Assembly (NCBI GenBank): GCA_010909165.1 | Contig: MU008180.1 | Coordinates: 433,884-497,883 of the forward strand | Reading direction: 5' to 3' | Source of the DNA: Anthoceros angustus | Lineage: Eukaryota > Streptophyta > Anthocerotopsida > Anthocerotales > Anthocerotaceae | Length of the DNA stretch: 64,000 nucleotides | In this document: positions 46,086 to 61,035 of the stretch, piece after piece | Layout: each line of letters begins with the position of its first letter | Position numbering within the stretch: the stretch's first letter is position 1 | Position numbers and translations under genes: made by a program | Notes under the pieces: generated by a model | The model's database searches: none | The model's input: only the letters and a program-made list of their open reading frames with translations | Told to the model about the DNA's origin: nothing

Positions 46086-47215
46086 GCACTGTCTGTACAT
46101 GTGTATCAATCTGCCCGCCAAGAACTGATGCATCTCGAGGCCTTGTTCTACGATTTGTGCATGTAGCTGCCTTCCCACGCACGAAGCTGCCACATTCTCA
46201 CATGCCTGCACAAGACAGGCAAATGTCACAGCATCTGGGACACCGATGCCGCCTTCTTGCAAAGCACTGTGAAGACGAAGGGCTTCCTGGCCCATGCCCC
46301 TGCGGGAAATATCCCGCAATCATAGCAGTCCATACTTTCTGGCCAAGCTTGGCATACATGTTCGCCAGACTGCTGGCTACGAACTCATCATCTTCATGTC
46401 CTTGTTCTCTAATCTGCATATGAAGGTGCTTCCCCCTTTCAGATGCCGGGGTGCCCACACTTGCACATGCCTGCAACAGGCAGGCAAATGTTACAGAATT
46501 GGTTACGGCCATGCCAAATTCTTGCGTAGTACTGTACACACGAAGGGCCTATAGCTCCATGTACCCTTCTGGGAATCCTGCTATCACGGCAGTCCACGTC
46601 ACTACATCTTTCTGATGAAGTCTAGCATCAAATGCTCTCTGAGTATCTTCCAAGCAACCACACTTTGCGTACATGTTCACTAAACTGTTGGCTACAAACA
46701 CATCACCTTCATGTCCTCCTGGCCTAATTCGAGCATGGAGATCCTTGCCCTCTCGCGCAAGCCTGCAGGAGGCACACAAATGTCACGGAATCAGGTAAAG
46801 CCATGCCTTTTTGTTACATCGCAGCATAGAGCCGCAGGGATTTCTGGCCCATACCATTCTGGCAATATCCTCCTATCATGGCAGTCCATGTCACCACACT
46901 CTTCTTACCAAGTCCGTGTGCCTCCTCCAGGCCTCCACAGCACATCAAGACAGATAAACCTTTCTCAACGCCAGAGCATGGACGCGGCTGACCCCTATAC
47001 CCGCGTCCATACCTTCAGCACCTTTCTAAAAAGGGACACGAAAACACTGCGCCCTCTTTGCACGAGAACTTCCAAAGCGTTACGAAGGCGGCCTCCACGG
47101 CACAGCTTGCTCACTGCTTCAGCCGTCACGCTCCTATCGTACCTGCATGCCGCTAATATTTTGCCTGCCATCCCACCGAAGCGTGGGGTCCCCAGAAATT
47201 TGCCCACAGAAATCC
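46080..47215 (-). pseudogene. Broken PLS-class PPR gene
   Basis: Four frame-shifted segments on the minus strand carry PPR motifs: 47207-46995 (AVSKLCRGGRLRNALEVL), 46779-46549 (VANSLVNMYAKCGCLEDTQR, VVTWTAVIAGF), 46539-46198 (VTFACLLQACASVGTPASER, VASSLANMYAK) and 46319-46080 (AVTFACLVQACENVAA, FLAGRLIHMY). Several frameshifts, deletions of half motifs and a terminal stop make it non-functional. It differs from the intact PPR gene at 26-30 kb. Confidence 0.85.
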
Positions 47216-47222
47216 TCTTACC

Positions 47223-47582
47223 ATGGCTTCTGCTGCTGCTGCGGTCTGGTCATCTCGTTTAGGGTTTAGGGCAAATTGGTGTGATCAGCCTGCCGAGCTC
47301 GCTCCGCAGGGTGGCATGGCACGAAAGGTTTCAAGCAGCAGAAGGTTTCAAGCAGATCACACAAAACACCCTCACTCAAACAGTTTGACTCCATCTAAGA
47401 TGACGAACACACTTAAACGTCTACAGCAGTTGCAGTCCCAGCTAGTGCGTAAGCGAGCACTTTTACCTGGAAACATAGATTTTACACATTACTGCCAGCT
47501 GCTGCAGCAGGCTTCATCGGGACCACGGCCATGGCTGCCTGTAGGCCAGCTGGTGTTTCCGGAAGAGCTGGCGATCAGCTGA
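47223..47582 (+). CDS. Uncertain 119-aa frame with organelle-presequence-like start
   Basis: An ATG-started frame: MASAAAAVWSSRLGFRANW then a Ser/Arg-rich stretch and TNTLKRLQQLQSQLVRKRAL, ending in a stop after EELAIS. The N-terminus looks like a targeting peptide. The sequence LLQQASSG is weakly like a PPR first repeat, so this may be the orphaned 5' end of a lost PPR gene. It starts 8 bp from the PPR pseudogene on the other strand. I do not regard it as an established gene. Confidence 0.25.
   Translation: MASAAAAVWSSRLGFRANWCDQPAELAPQGGMARKVSSSRRFQADHTKHPHSNSLTPSKMTNTLKRLQQLQSQLVRKRALLPGNIDFTHYCQLLQQASSGPRPWLPVGQLVFPEELAIS
47258..47271 (+). repeat. Two telomere-type repeats (TTTAGGG x2)
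   Basis: tttagggtttaggg is two exact plant telomere units. The surrounding ~70 bp recurs at about 48508-48580 with a single unit (see findings). It could also work as a telo-box. Confidence 0.7.
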
Positions 47583-48899
47583 ATTGAAGGAACCTGCTGC
47601 TGGAAAACAAGATATTGCAAGCGTTCGTGTGAGAGCATGTTGTAAAACCGGTTTTCAGTAGCACTTGGCCGGATGGCGATGTGATTGACGGGCGAGCGAT
47701 GAATCGGCCAGGTTCTGTGATCAACCGACATGTAATTTACGCCAGCTGGGGTTGTTGTTTTGCTCAGAGTCCGTTGAAACTTGGTTGGGGCGTTGAGAGG
47801 AGATATTTCTTGGTGCAAGTAGTTTATAGGACACCTGGTACAAGAAGCATGCAGACACTGAACCACGTCTTGCAAATCGAAACTACTGGCGAGCATCCTC
47901 ACTGCGGCATCGTTGGATGGAGGTTTTCACGTTTGAAGTGTTGCCCTTGTACCTCGAACAGGCGAGGAATCAAAGACATGAAACCGTTTGGAGTTGGGCC
48001 CCGAAAGGACGATCAACTACTCCTCACCTGCCGAATAGCTCGCTCAGGAACAACGAAACAACGGCGTCGAGCGAAACTTTCGATAGCACGGACGGTCCAG
48101 ATGAGATTGCAGTTTTTAATGGCCTTGGCTGTGGTGTCGCTGCGACCGGTCTACCCAGGCGCGCTGGTATGCCGTTCGTGAGTCGCTTTCTTGGGTACCG
48201 CTACCACCTGTCGCTTGGGACTTATCGTCTTCGTCTTCGCCACGGTTGATTGGAGTGTCGCGGTGGCGAGACTCGAGCCTGTGCCAGCGAGCGTGCACTG
48301 TGGCTATGCTGTCAAGCTCTGCCGCGAGCGCCTCGCCGCCAACCCGCCGCCTGATGCTCGCGGCGGTTCCAGGCTGTGCGGGCTGCGCATTTCCGCATAC
48401 TGCTTCGGCTTCTTGAGGTTTTGTTGCTGTTTATTGGCGTTGCGGCAAGGGTGTGAGCCGGTGTGGAATTTCGGTGTGTTGAGGACCTGTCAGGACTGGA
48501 TTCCGAAGTTCTGGTGCTGCTGCGGGCTGGTGATCTCGTTTAGGGCCAATCGCATGTGATGAGCCTGTCACTTTCGTGTCCCGCTCGCTCAAGCTTTGTG
48601 CATGAGAGTTTGTACCGATGAGCTTGGAGTTTGGTCGGGGCTAGACGTAGTTTGAGAAGATTTGGTGGCGGCGGGGTCGGATGTTGCCGTCCGGCTCCGC
48701 TGAGCGGTGTTTTTTGCTCAGTTGAGCAATTGGAGGTGGAGTGGCACGCAACTGCGGGTGAGAGTTGCCGAGAATTGAACCAGCTAAGGAGCCCGGCAGG
48801 GGGCGGGTTGGGAGGGCCAGTAGGGGCAAGGAGGCCCAAGGGGGGGCTCAGGGCGGGAAAGGTAGTGCAGCAGCAGTAGGCTTGATCGACCCAGGCAGC
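47583..48899. other. Intergenic, upstream of the cation efflux gene
   Basis: No supported gene. A ~70-bp block at 48508-48580 (gctgctgcgggctggt...atctcgtttaggg) is a diverged copy of 47229-47300. The rest gives only overlapping frames without motifs. The last 300 bases are G-rich and should be the 5' UTR and promoter of the next gene. Confidence 0.45.
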
Positions 48900-50751
48900 A
48901 TGGAAAGCTCTTCAAAGGCTCTGCTGGACCGTGTGGTGGAGGACAGGCCATGGCAACTCAAGGCCAGCAATTTCAGGGCCCCTGGACAGGAGCGGCCGCA
49001 CAGTCCGCAGAACTCACCGACTGCATACCTCACTGACTGCCTTAAGAAATTCGGTAGGTGTTCTGGCCTTCGCACTTTGTACGCTAGTTGTAACTGTGTG
49101 TTGAAGGATGTTTCATGTTTTGTTGGATTGGAGGGGGTATGTTGAGGTATAATGGATTCATGTTTCGGTTTCCCTAGGTCCATTTGGATCTTTCGCAACT
49201 GTAAGGGTGATCAGGGTGGGTTGGAATGAGAAGTTCTCCTGGTTTTTTCATGTGGTTTTGTCATGTGCCATGTTGGTTGGCAGGGGGGGCCAGTGGTGTT
49301 GAGGAGTACTACCAGCAACAGGACGAGATGTTGGAGGGGTTTACGGAAATGGATAGCATTTCGGATGGGGGCTATCATGGATTGTCACAGGTAGCCCTCT
49401 GTGGTATACTTTTGTAATTGTTCAAGTCAGTGAGAACAGCGGAATCAAGTGCTGACGATGATAGTTTATGTTGTGCTGAAGATGTTTTCTGTTTTCTGTT
49501 GCTGTGCAGGAGGAGCGGGAGGCCAGAGCCAAGGGGGAGACTATGGCAATCCGGATCTCTAACCTTGCCAACCTTGTTCTGTTTATTGCAAAGGTCTATG
49601 TATCCGTAAGGAGTAAATCTTTGGCTATTATCGCATCAACTTTGGACTCGTTGCTGGACTTGCTATCTGGTTTCATTCTTTGGCTCACGGCGTTCTCCAT
49701 GCAAAGACCAGACCGACATTTGTACCCCATTGGGAAAAAGCGCATGCAGCCTGTGGTGAGTGGTGTACTCGCTTTTTGAGCTGTGTCGCGTGAAAAATTC
49801 AAAGGTGCAGAAGCTCAGTCCCTCCAGTGGTGGTGTATTGTGCAGGGGATTCTTGTCTTCGCGGTGGTCATGGCAATGCTTGGAGTACAAATCCTTGTGG
49901 AAGCAGCACAGCAGCTGATATCCCAGGCAAGTAGTTTGCCCTGCCGACCAATTGCTGTCCAGTTTCTCATCTTGCTGGTTGGCTAGAAGTTAAACGCATA
50001 GTTGTTCTTCCAGTCTGGTCAGCAAATTTATGGGACATGACTCTGACTCTGGTTAAACATCGCTTTGTGCAGAACAATTCCATGTCTTTGTCTGGGGACA
50101 CATGGCCGTGGGTGATTGGAGTCATGGTCGGCGTCACTTTCGTGAAGCTGGCTCTTATGGTGTACTGCAGGATGTTTGAAAATGAAATCGTTCGAGCGTA
50201 TGCTCTGGATCACTTCTTTGATGTAGTGACCAACGCCATCGGGTTGTTAGCAGCTGTATTGGCAAGTAAAACCAACAAGTGGTGGATGGATCCGGCTGGT
50301 GCAGTACTGGTACGTGTGCTCATCTGTCATACTATTGGGCATACTGTAAGTAAGGCATGTCGTGCTTGTGGTCGTGTATGTGAACTGAAAGTGGTCTACA
50401 TGGCAGCTCGCTTTTTACACTATTCGCACATGGGGGTTGACTGTATGGGAGAATGTAACATCATTGGTTGGCAAAACCGCGCCTCCGGAATTTCTTCAGA
50501 AGCTGACTTACCTCTGCTGGAACCACCACAAAGACATCTTACAGATCGACACCGTGAGGGCATACACCTTTGGGGCACATTATTTCGCAGAAGTAGACAT
50601 CGTGCTGCCGGATGATATGCCCTTGAAGAGAGCTCATGATATCGGGGAGGCCCTACAGAACAAACTGGAGTCCCTGCCCGATATAGAACGTGCATTTGTG
50701 CACTTAGACTATGAGGTCACGCACAAGCCTGAGCATGGTATTGAGAAATAG
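48900..50751 (+). CDS. MTP: Mn-type cation diffusion facilitator (metal tolerance protein, MTP8-11 group)
   Basis: Exons 48900-49053, 49284-49390, 49510-49755, 49846-49926, 50073-50309 and 50407-50751 give 389 aa. Family features: the metal-site motif [12 protein letters not shown], then [35 protein letters not shown], the second site [12 protein letters not shown], and the C-terminal domain [39 protein letters not shown]. The DSLLD and DHFFD pattern marks the manganese subgroup. It exchanges Mn2+ for protons across Golgi/prevacuolar or vacuolar membranes. The join [17 protein letters not shown] fits the family length only if intron 4 (49927-50072) uses a GC donor (CAG|gcaagt). The nearer acceptor at 50013 would give a stop codon after eight residues. 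Confidence 0.9.
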
Positions 50752-51509
50752 ACGCAACCTATAAACCACACGGCTTTGAATCCTCTCTACCTAGTCTCTG
50801 TACTTCAGACGTATTTCATCTAAAATACAAGCTTCAGGTCAGGTTTCTGGTGTCTCCATTGCGAGTATCAAGCACAAGCTCGTATTACACATGACGTGGT
50901 CCAGAGTCTTCACTCATCAAAATCATCTCCAATCCTGCTCCGCATGCGGCGATGGATGGATCCTACGCCAACAACGGGATCATACAAGAACCCATCTCCT
51001 TATCTTTGCAAAAACCCATCTTTATCTCCCCCCCTACTCCCACGACTGCAACATGCAAGAAGCCTCCTACAACAACCCGTGGAAACACCGAAGCAGCAGC
51101 CACCCAAGCAGAGAAGCCGCCCCTCACATTCATAACGCCACTGGGCTCTTCAGCGGCCTGCAGCTCGGCAGCCCACCGCGATATCGTTGTCCTTGCCGAA
51201 TTACGGCGTTCTCGGACACGCCGCCGGACGGCGCCGGCCGGGTGTCCGGCACCGAAGGAAGGATCGCCCGGGCAGCAGCCGCCAGGAGGGTGGTGGTATG
51301 GAGGGGGCCGGCACAGACAGGTGAGCGCGGTGCAGGGGACCGTGGTGATCGCACTGTGCAGCGAGCAGGGAGCGCGGACACGGCCCACTGGCTGAACGGA
51401 CCCTAGAGGAGCTCGTGTACAAAGGACTAACCTCCTGATATGTACTATAGGAAAATACAAGGAGACTTGCAGTGAGCCCTGCCCCATGTCCTCCGTACAC
51501 TACCAGGAT
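50752..51509. other. Convergent 3' flanks
   Basis: No supported gene. The centre (51160-51400) is GC-rich and gives long frames on both strands without recognisable motifs, so I treat them as compositional. Confidence 0.45.
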
Positions 51510-54670
<3,161 letters not shown>

Positions 54671-54716
54671 GGATGCAACACACTTCCCAACCTCGAACTC
54701 CAACTTTCAGTGCCTA

Positions 54717-54725
54717 AACCCTAAT
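54717..54725. promoter_or_regulatory. Telo-box (AAACCCTAA) upstream of GCN5
   Basis: An exact telo-box lies about 47 bp upstream of the GCN5 ATG on the + strand. Such boxes are frequent near the start of plant genes active in dividing cells. Function here is inference. Confidence 0.45.
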
Positions 54726-55317
54726 GCTAACACTAACTCGACAATCCAACAGTTTCATCCGCTCCCCCATAAAATACATACAGATCTAGGAGAAGCTCTG
54801 TCTGGGTAGATACATCTGTTTCATCCTATCGTGCTCGCTTCCGAGTGATGTCGAATTTAATCTGTTCTGAATACTCGCAGCTAGCTGTCGCATGTACAAC
54901 CTTGCGAGCCTTCAGACTACGTTATACGATTTCAAAATTTCCAGAACGCCTCGTTCCGAAAGACTAACGTGAATCACACGCGATTTCTACTTCGCTTGGG
55001 ATGGCTTGCGTTAGGGCTGCTCGATATAAGGAATGTAAGCTTGCCTATTAAGGCTTGCAATTGAGAAATGAATTCCGACAGGATTTTGCCCAGTCTGCCT
55101 TTCGATCGCAGCTTGCTGAGCTGATACGTGCGCTGCGAGTCCAGCTTTGTAGTGTGTTCACACACTGCATGCAGACTCCCTTTGTCCTTCAGGGTTTGTG
55201 AAAGTGTTGCAAGGAGCCAGCGTAAGCGGAGCAGGGGACTTTTTGTTGTCCTGTTGACGACTAGTAGTGGGATCCCCAGCTGTCGCTGGAAAGGGCGAGT
55301 GAGATAATCTGCGCGAC
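54726..55317. other. Divergent promoter region of GCN5 and the BET1-like gene
   Basis: No gene is supported. A minus-strand frame of 139 codons (54974-55393) runs over the BET1 start and has no recognisable motif. Confidence 0.45.
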
Positions 55318-56104
55318 ATGGCGTACAGGTGAGCCCGTTGGCCGAATTTTTCGGGTGGCCTGTTGCTGCTCTGGGGAGGGAGGGAGTGAGCACAGGTTAT
55401 GGGGTTTCACGGAGATCGAACCCTCGGATTGCCGTTTACTGGTTTGTAGGGCTCATGCGGGGGGTGTGCTTTGCAGAGATTCTCGGGGAACTCGTGCTGC
55501 GTTGTTCGACGACCTAGAAGATGGAGGGGCTCGGGTTGCGTCGTCTTTCTACAGCTCCAATGAGATTGCCGAGGTGGAGAATGAGCAGGCTTTGGGAGAA
55601 CTTCAAGATCGAGTCAAGTTGTTGAAAATGGTACGGCGTATGTGCAATGGTGCAAGTGGAGGCTGAGATTTAAGAGACTCTGATCTCTTAGCTGACTTGG
55701 CTTCGTCTCGTCTGGCGTTGCTGCAGCTGAGCTCTGATGTGCATAATGAGGCGCAGACGCACAACAGGTTGCTGGATCGTCTGGTAAGACGAGTTCCTAC
55801 ACACGTAGTTGCTTCTTCAGCAGATGCGTCCCCTGCTGTTTGTTGATTCTGGATGTGTGGTATGCTTGCAGGGCATTGATATGGAGGCATCCAGAGGGAC
55901 GATGTCCGGTGTTGTGGATCGTATGACTGCCGTAAGCTAAGCAAAACCCACGAGATTCTCGTCCTTCCGATCCGCTCCGGACTTTTCTTACGGTTGATGT
56001 GTGTAAACTTGTAGGTGTTCAGCACGAAGTCGAGTCGGAAGATCGTGACCATTTCCGCTTCCTTTGTTTGCTTGCTTCTCCTTGCGTACTTTCTGACGAA
56101 GTGA
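55318..56104 (+). CDS. BET1: BET1-type Qc-SNARE
   Basis: Exons 55318-55328, 55477-55630, 55727-55783, 55872-55931 and 56015-56104 give 123 aa. Exon 1 is only 11 nt (MAYR across the join). The body reads RAALFDDLEDGG, then the SNARE coiled coil (NEQALGELQDRVKLLKM, SSDVHNEAQTHNRLLDRL, IDMEASRGTMSGVVDRM) with the layer-zero Gln in ALGELQDR or the adjacent heptad. It ends in one tail anchor (ASFVCLLLLAYFLTK). BET1/BS14 proteins drive ER-to-Golgi vesicle fusion with SYP3-class partners. The size matches the family (about 120 aa). Confidence 0.93.
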
Positions 56105-57123
56105 ATTGTCTAATTTTTCTGAATTCTGTACAGGACAGAGAATTTTGTAGATGTTGGATTGATTGTAGAATTGGTACTTGTACAGCAAGAGCCCTAAATG
56201 AGCTGACTCTGTAGATGTTTTGCTTGAACCTGTTTCGTCTGCCACATATTTATGGTCTCGTACATGAGAGCGACAGATGCGCCCAGGAACAACCTGTCAG
56301 GTGTCTCTTTCGATCAGTCTGCAGGTTGGGCAACAGAAGGCAATGCACCAGACGTGGTTTGACCTGCCCTAACAGCAAAATCGCACGTATGCAGAAGTTT
56401 GTTTCAAAGTTCACACCCCTATTACCTAGAGGGATTCACACAGAATCCCACAATGTCTCTACTCCCGTCGGCCTCTATTCCGTAATCCAGCGCTGAACTT
56501 TCTTCTGAGGTGTTGCGTATTGATGAGCTTTGGTTGATGCTCTAGGCTAACATCATCAAAGCCCATCAACCCGCAACAACACAAAAAAAAGCCCATCATA
56601 CAGGACGCGCGTCCCATCAACATGACGTCAGATGTCATTGCCTGATGCCTGGGAGTGAAAAAGGCATAAGCACAAAGTTAAACCACAGTAAAACGCTGAA
56701 GCCACAACCTGCTCCACCATCTAAATCAATCACCCATGAATATTCAACACAACCAGAAATGCTTCTAACGGTGTGGAATAGAAATGACAAAATCAAGAGC
56801 AGTTCACTCCTCCATCCAAAATTTGGAAAAAAAACGACAAAGTATGCCTTTCGGAATCGACAATCTGGTCACTCCTCCAACTGCTCTCTTCCTACAACCC
56901 GCCTTCTGCAGGCGGCAGAACTCTTGCATTCAATAAAGTGACAATAGTTGTTACAAGAACCTGTCCATTGGTTTTTCATGGGAAACGAACAAGGTAGCTA
57001 GCATGGAGTTAAACTCACCACTCCCAGGGCCCAAGCATCGGCACGACTGCTCCAAAAAATTAGTTTTACACAAAAAGAAAAATGGTCAACACAAGATGGA
57101 GCCCGTTGCCCTTTTCTACCTAA
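56105..57123. other. Convergent 3' flanks
   Basis: No gene is supported. It should contain the 3' UTRs of the BET1-like and NDUFS8 genes. A short repeat of cccatca-cc-gc phrases at 56560-56630 is the only pattern noticed. Confidence 0.45.
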
Positions 57124-58286
<1,163 letters not shown>

Positions 58287-58858
58287 TCCAGAATGAAAAA
58301 GCGCTGTGCCCCTGCGCCGCGAAGTCGTTTGCAAAAGAGTGGCAACTCTGAGTAAGTAGTGCGCCTCCTGTCACCACATTTAACGGCCCCCGTTCCGTTC
58401 CCACCAAACGCACCAGCCGGCGGTCCACTGTGCTGTCCTTGCTGCCCCTTGCCCTACGCGCTCTCCCATGTATTTCACACTTCACACTTCACACTTCACA
58501 CATGTTCATTATCTCCACAGGGCTTTCGAGGAAGAAAAACTCGCGTCGATTAAATTCGTCTTCAAAAAAATCATAAAATTGAAGAAAAGGAATCCATCTA
58601 TAAAATAAATAAATAATTTTAAGAAAACCAATTACAGGGTTAAGACTCTCTTCCATTCATATACAACTCCACAATGTTCACCTCTGATTATGAGTTAAAT
58701 TTTAAAGTGTGAGGAAGAATAATTTGCTTGAATGCAATGTGTACCATAATGTTGTTGTATTATAATATCCGATGGATATGATAAGGCAATAAATGTCTAT
58801 AGAACAAGTAATAGAATCCTCACATACTATAAAGTGATAATTCAACCAGTTTTTTTGT

Positions 58859-59000
58859 ATTGTACTACCTAGTATGTAGACTGTATGACATATAGTAGAA
58901 GTTTTTAGTGCCAACTATATTGTACTACCTAGTATATAGTATGGAACACATAAGAAATGTTCAATCAACTCTCTTGTACTACGTAGTATACGGAATATAA
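58859..59000. repeat. Three degenerate tandem units with core ttgtactacctagtat
   Basis: The core occurs at about 58859, 58919 and 58974, spacing about 60 and 55 bp, with similar AT-rich filler. The same acctagta motif abounds in the other AT-rich island (22130-22330). Confidence 0.6.
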
Positions 59001-59220
59001 GAATAGGAGAACTCCAAGTAAATATATGCTAAGATTTAAAATAAATTACAAATCTCTCCTCAAGAAAGAGGATTGTGGAGGTAATGATCATATATTGTAA
59101 TTAAATATTTCAAGGCTACCTTTGGGCTAAAAAAGTAATTATCAATTAGTTGAGCTATGGTAAGATGTTGTTAGACTAAATACTTCAAGTTGTTCGTGAG
59201 TGGCTTGCGCCCCTTTGCTT

Positions 59221-59300
59221 CTCAGCTCTGTGAATGAGAAAACACATCCAGTGAATATGTCAGCTCTGTAGATGAGAAAGCATATCCAGTGAATATGACA
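59221..59300. repeat. Two tandem copies of a ~41-bp unit
   Basis: cagctctgtgaatgagaaa and catccagtgaatatg recur as cagctctgtagatgagaaa and catatccagtgaatatg immediately afterwards. Confidence 0.8.
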
Positions 59301-59319
59301 TATCGCTAGTGTTTTTTTC

Positions 59320-59880
59320 CCCTCTAAGTTGCCAAAGAGTGTTAAAAGTGAACGTCGTCATGTGGGTTTCATGTGCCTTGTAGCAGCTTTCTTCCCTCTT
59401 GGTTGCCAACAAATGGAGGACTTGTGATGGGGCATTATCGAAAGTGAATATGAATGTCGTCACATGCGCTGTGAATATGAATGTCGTCACATGCGCTGTA
59501 TCAACAGCTTTTTACAAATGGAGTACTTATGATGGGACATTATCGAAAGTGAATGTGACGTTGTAACAGCTTTCTTCCCTCTTGGTTGCCAATAAATGGA
59601 GGACTTATGATGGGGCATCGTCGAAAGTGAATGTGAATGTCGTCACATGTGCTATAGCAACAGCTTTTTCCCTTTTTGGCTGACAACAATTGGTGGAGGT
59701 TGTGATGAGACATAATCAAAAGTGAATGTCGTGATGTACCTTGGAGCCTTTTTTCCCGACCAATGAACTTGTGATGAGAAGTTTTCAAAAGTTAAGCTGT
59801 TAGGTACCTTGTGGCTTTTCTACGCGAGGAAGACTTATCATGAGACATTGTCAAAAGTGGATGTCATCATATACTTCACT
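59320..59880. repeat. Degenerate satellite-like array, 65-106 bp spacing
   Basis: The core gatgggacattatcgaaagt and variants occur at about 59423, 59529, 59607, 59700, 59771 and 59838, with a weaker unit near 59331. Between cores, phrases such as cttccctcttggttgcca and aatgtcgtcacatg recur. The decay and uneven spacing suggest an old tandem array. Confidence 0.75.
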
Positions 59881-60164
59881 GCCATGATAAGCTCAGATAG
59901 ACTTACATTATTAGGCTATATAAAAAGTTAATAAAATACTATAAATAATATATATTTCTCTTATTGAAGTATAATAGAATAAATACACAATAATATTTAT
60001 ATTAGTACAATAATATATTACTATAAAAGTTTTGAAATATTAAAAGTAGGTCATGACTTTCTCTATGTAGCCATGTCGGACACGGCTTTCTCTATGCAGT
60101 TGCGCCACAGCTTTCTATATTGATAATAACCACATATTGCTTTCTCTATGCAAAGATGAACTAG

Positions 60165-60245
60165 TGACAGGATGTATTGAGAGAGACCTAGATATACCTG
60201 GCAAGGACTAGTCACCGGCCGTATTAAGAGAGACCTGGATATACG
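60165..60245. repeat. Two copies of a ~47-bp unit
   Basis: gtattgagagagacctagat and atacctgg at about 60174 are repeated as gtattaagagagacctggat and atacgggg at about 60221. Confidence 0.7.
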
Positions 60246-60958
60246 GGGACATCGAAGGAGACCCAAGGGTAAGAGCAAGAGGAGCAAGACTAAACTAGTC
60301 CAGACAATTTCTTCTTCTTATAATATAGATTATGTAAAATATTTAAAATTAAATACACTAATAAGAAGCCAATTTCTCTCTAGAAATTACTCATGATTTC
60401 CTATAAAGCATGGCAAGCGCGGGGTGGATGAAGGGGTGGTGGTTAGAGAGATCATCATACTAACTTTTACAGTGTGTGACCAAATAGGCCACCCATGATT
60501 GCATCAATACATACGGTCATATACTGATGGCACCCTCATGCACTCTCATGTTGGTTGTGTGGATGCAACAACTGGACTCAATGCATAACACGCCACTTTT
60601 GGCCTTGTTATGCAGTCGTACTAGCTTGGTAAATTCTAGTGAGAGAAAGTTACATTTATTTTTAATCTAAAGATAAAATATTATTTCCCTTACATTATAC
60701 AAAAGAAAGTAAAATAAGATAAAAGGTAGTAAAATAAGTAACATAACAACAAATAAATGTCCATAATATCATGTAAGTACCCATAACACTGGGTAAATAC
60801 TAGTAGCTCGATTCACATAAAATCGAGTAAATCTCTTTCCTAAAAAAACATAACACCGAGAAAAACTCAAGAATAAACTAATGCCTGGTATGAAAAATAT
60901 AACATAAAAAAAAACCAAAGATTGAAGAAAGTATGGGCATACCTCATCACTTGCGAAC

Positions 60959-61035
60959 ATGTGAGCTTCACTTCATGCTAAGCAAAAAGAAATTCCATGT
61001 GAGCTTCACTTCATGCTAAGCAAAAAGAAATTCCA
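60959..61035. repeat. Two near-perfect tandem copies of a 38-bp unit
   Basis: The unit starts atgtgagcttcacttcatgc and ends aagaaattcc. The two copies appear identical. Confidence 0.93.

Noticed and set aside
50014-50040. Possible extra MTP exon encoding SGQQIYGT
   Set aside because: It meets a stop after eight residues. Skipping it gives a protein of exactly the expected family length.
50963-51487. Long minus-strand and plus-strand frames in a GC-rich stretch
   Set aside because: Both strands are open because of base composition; no family motif and no splice support.
58859-61035. CRISPR-like spaced repeats
   Set aside because: Spacing is uneven, spacers are related to each other, and the context is a plant nuclear genome; these are degenerate tandem repeats.
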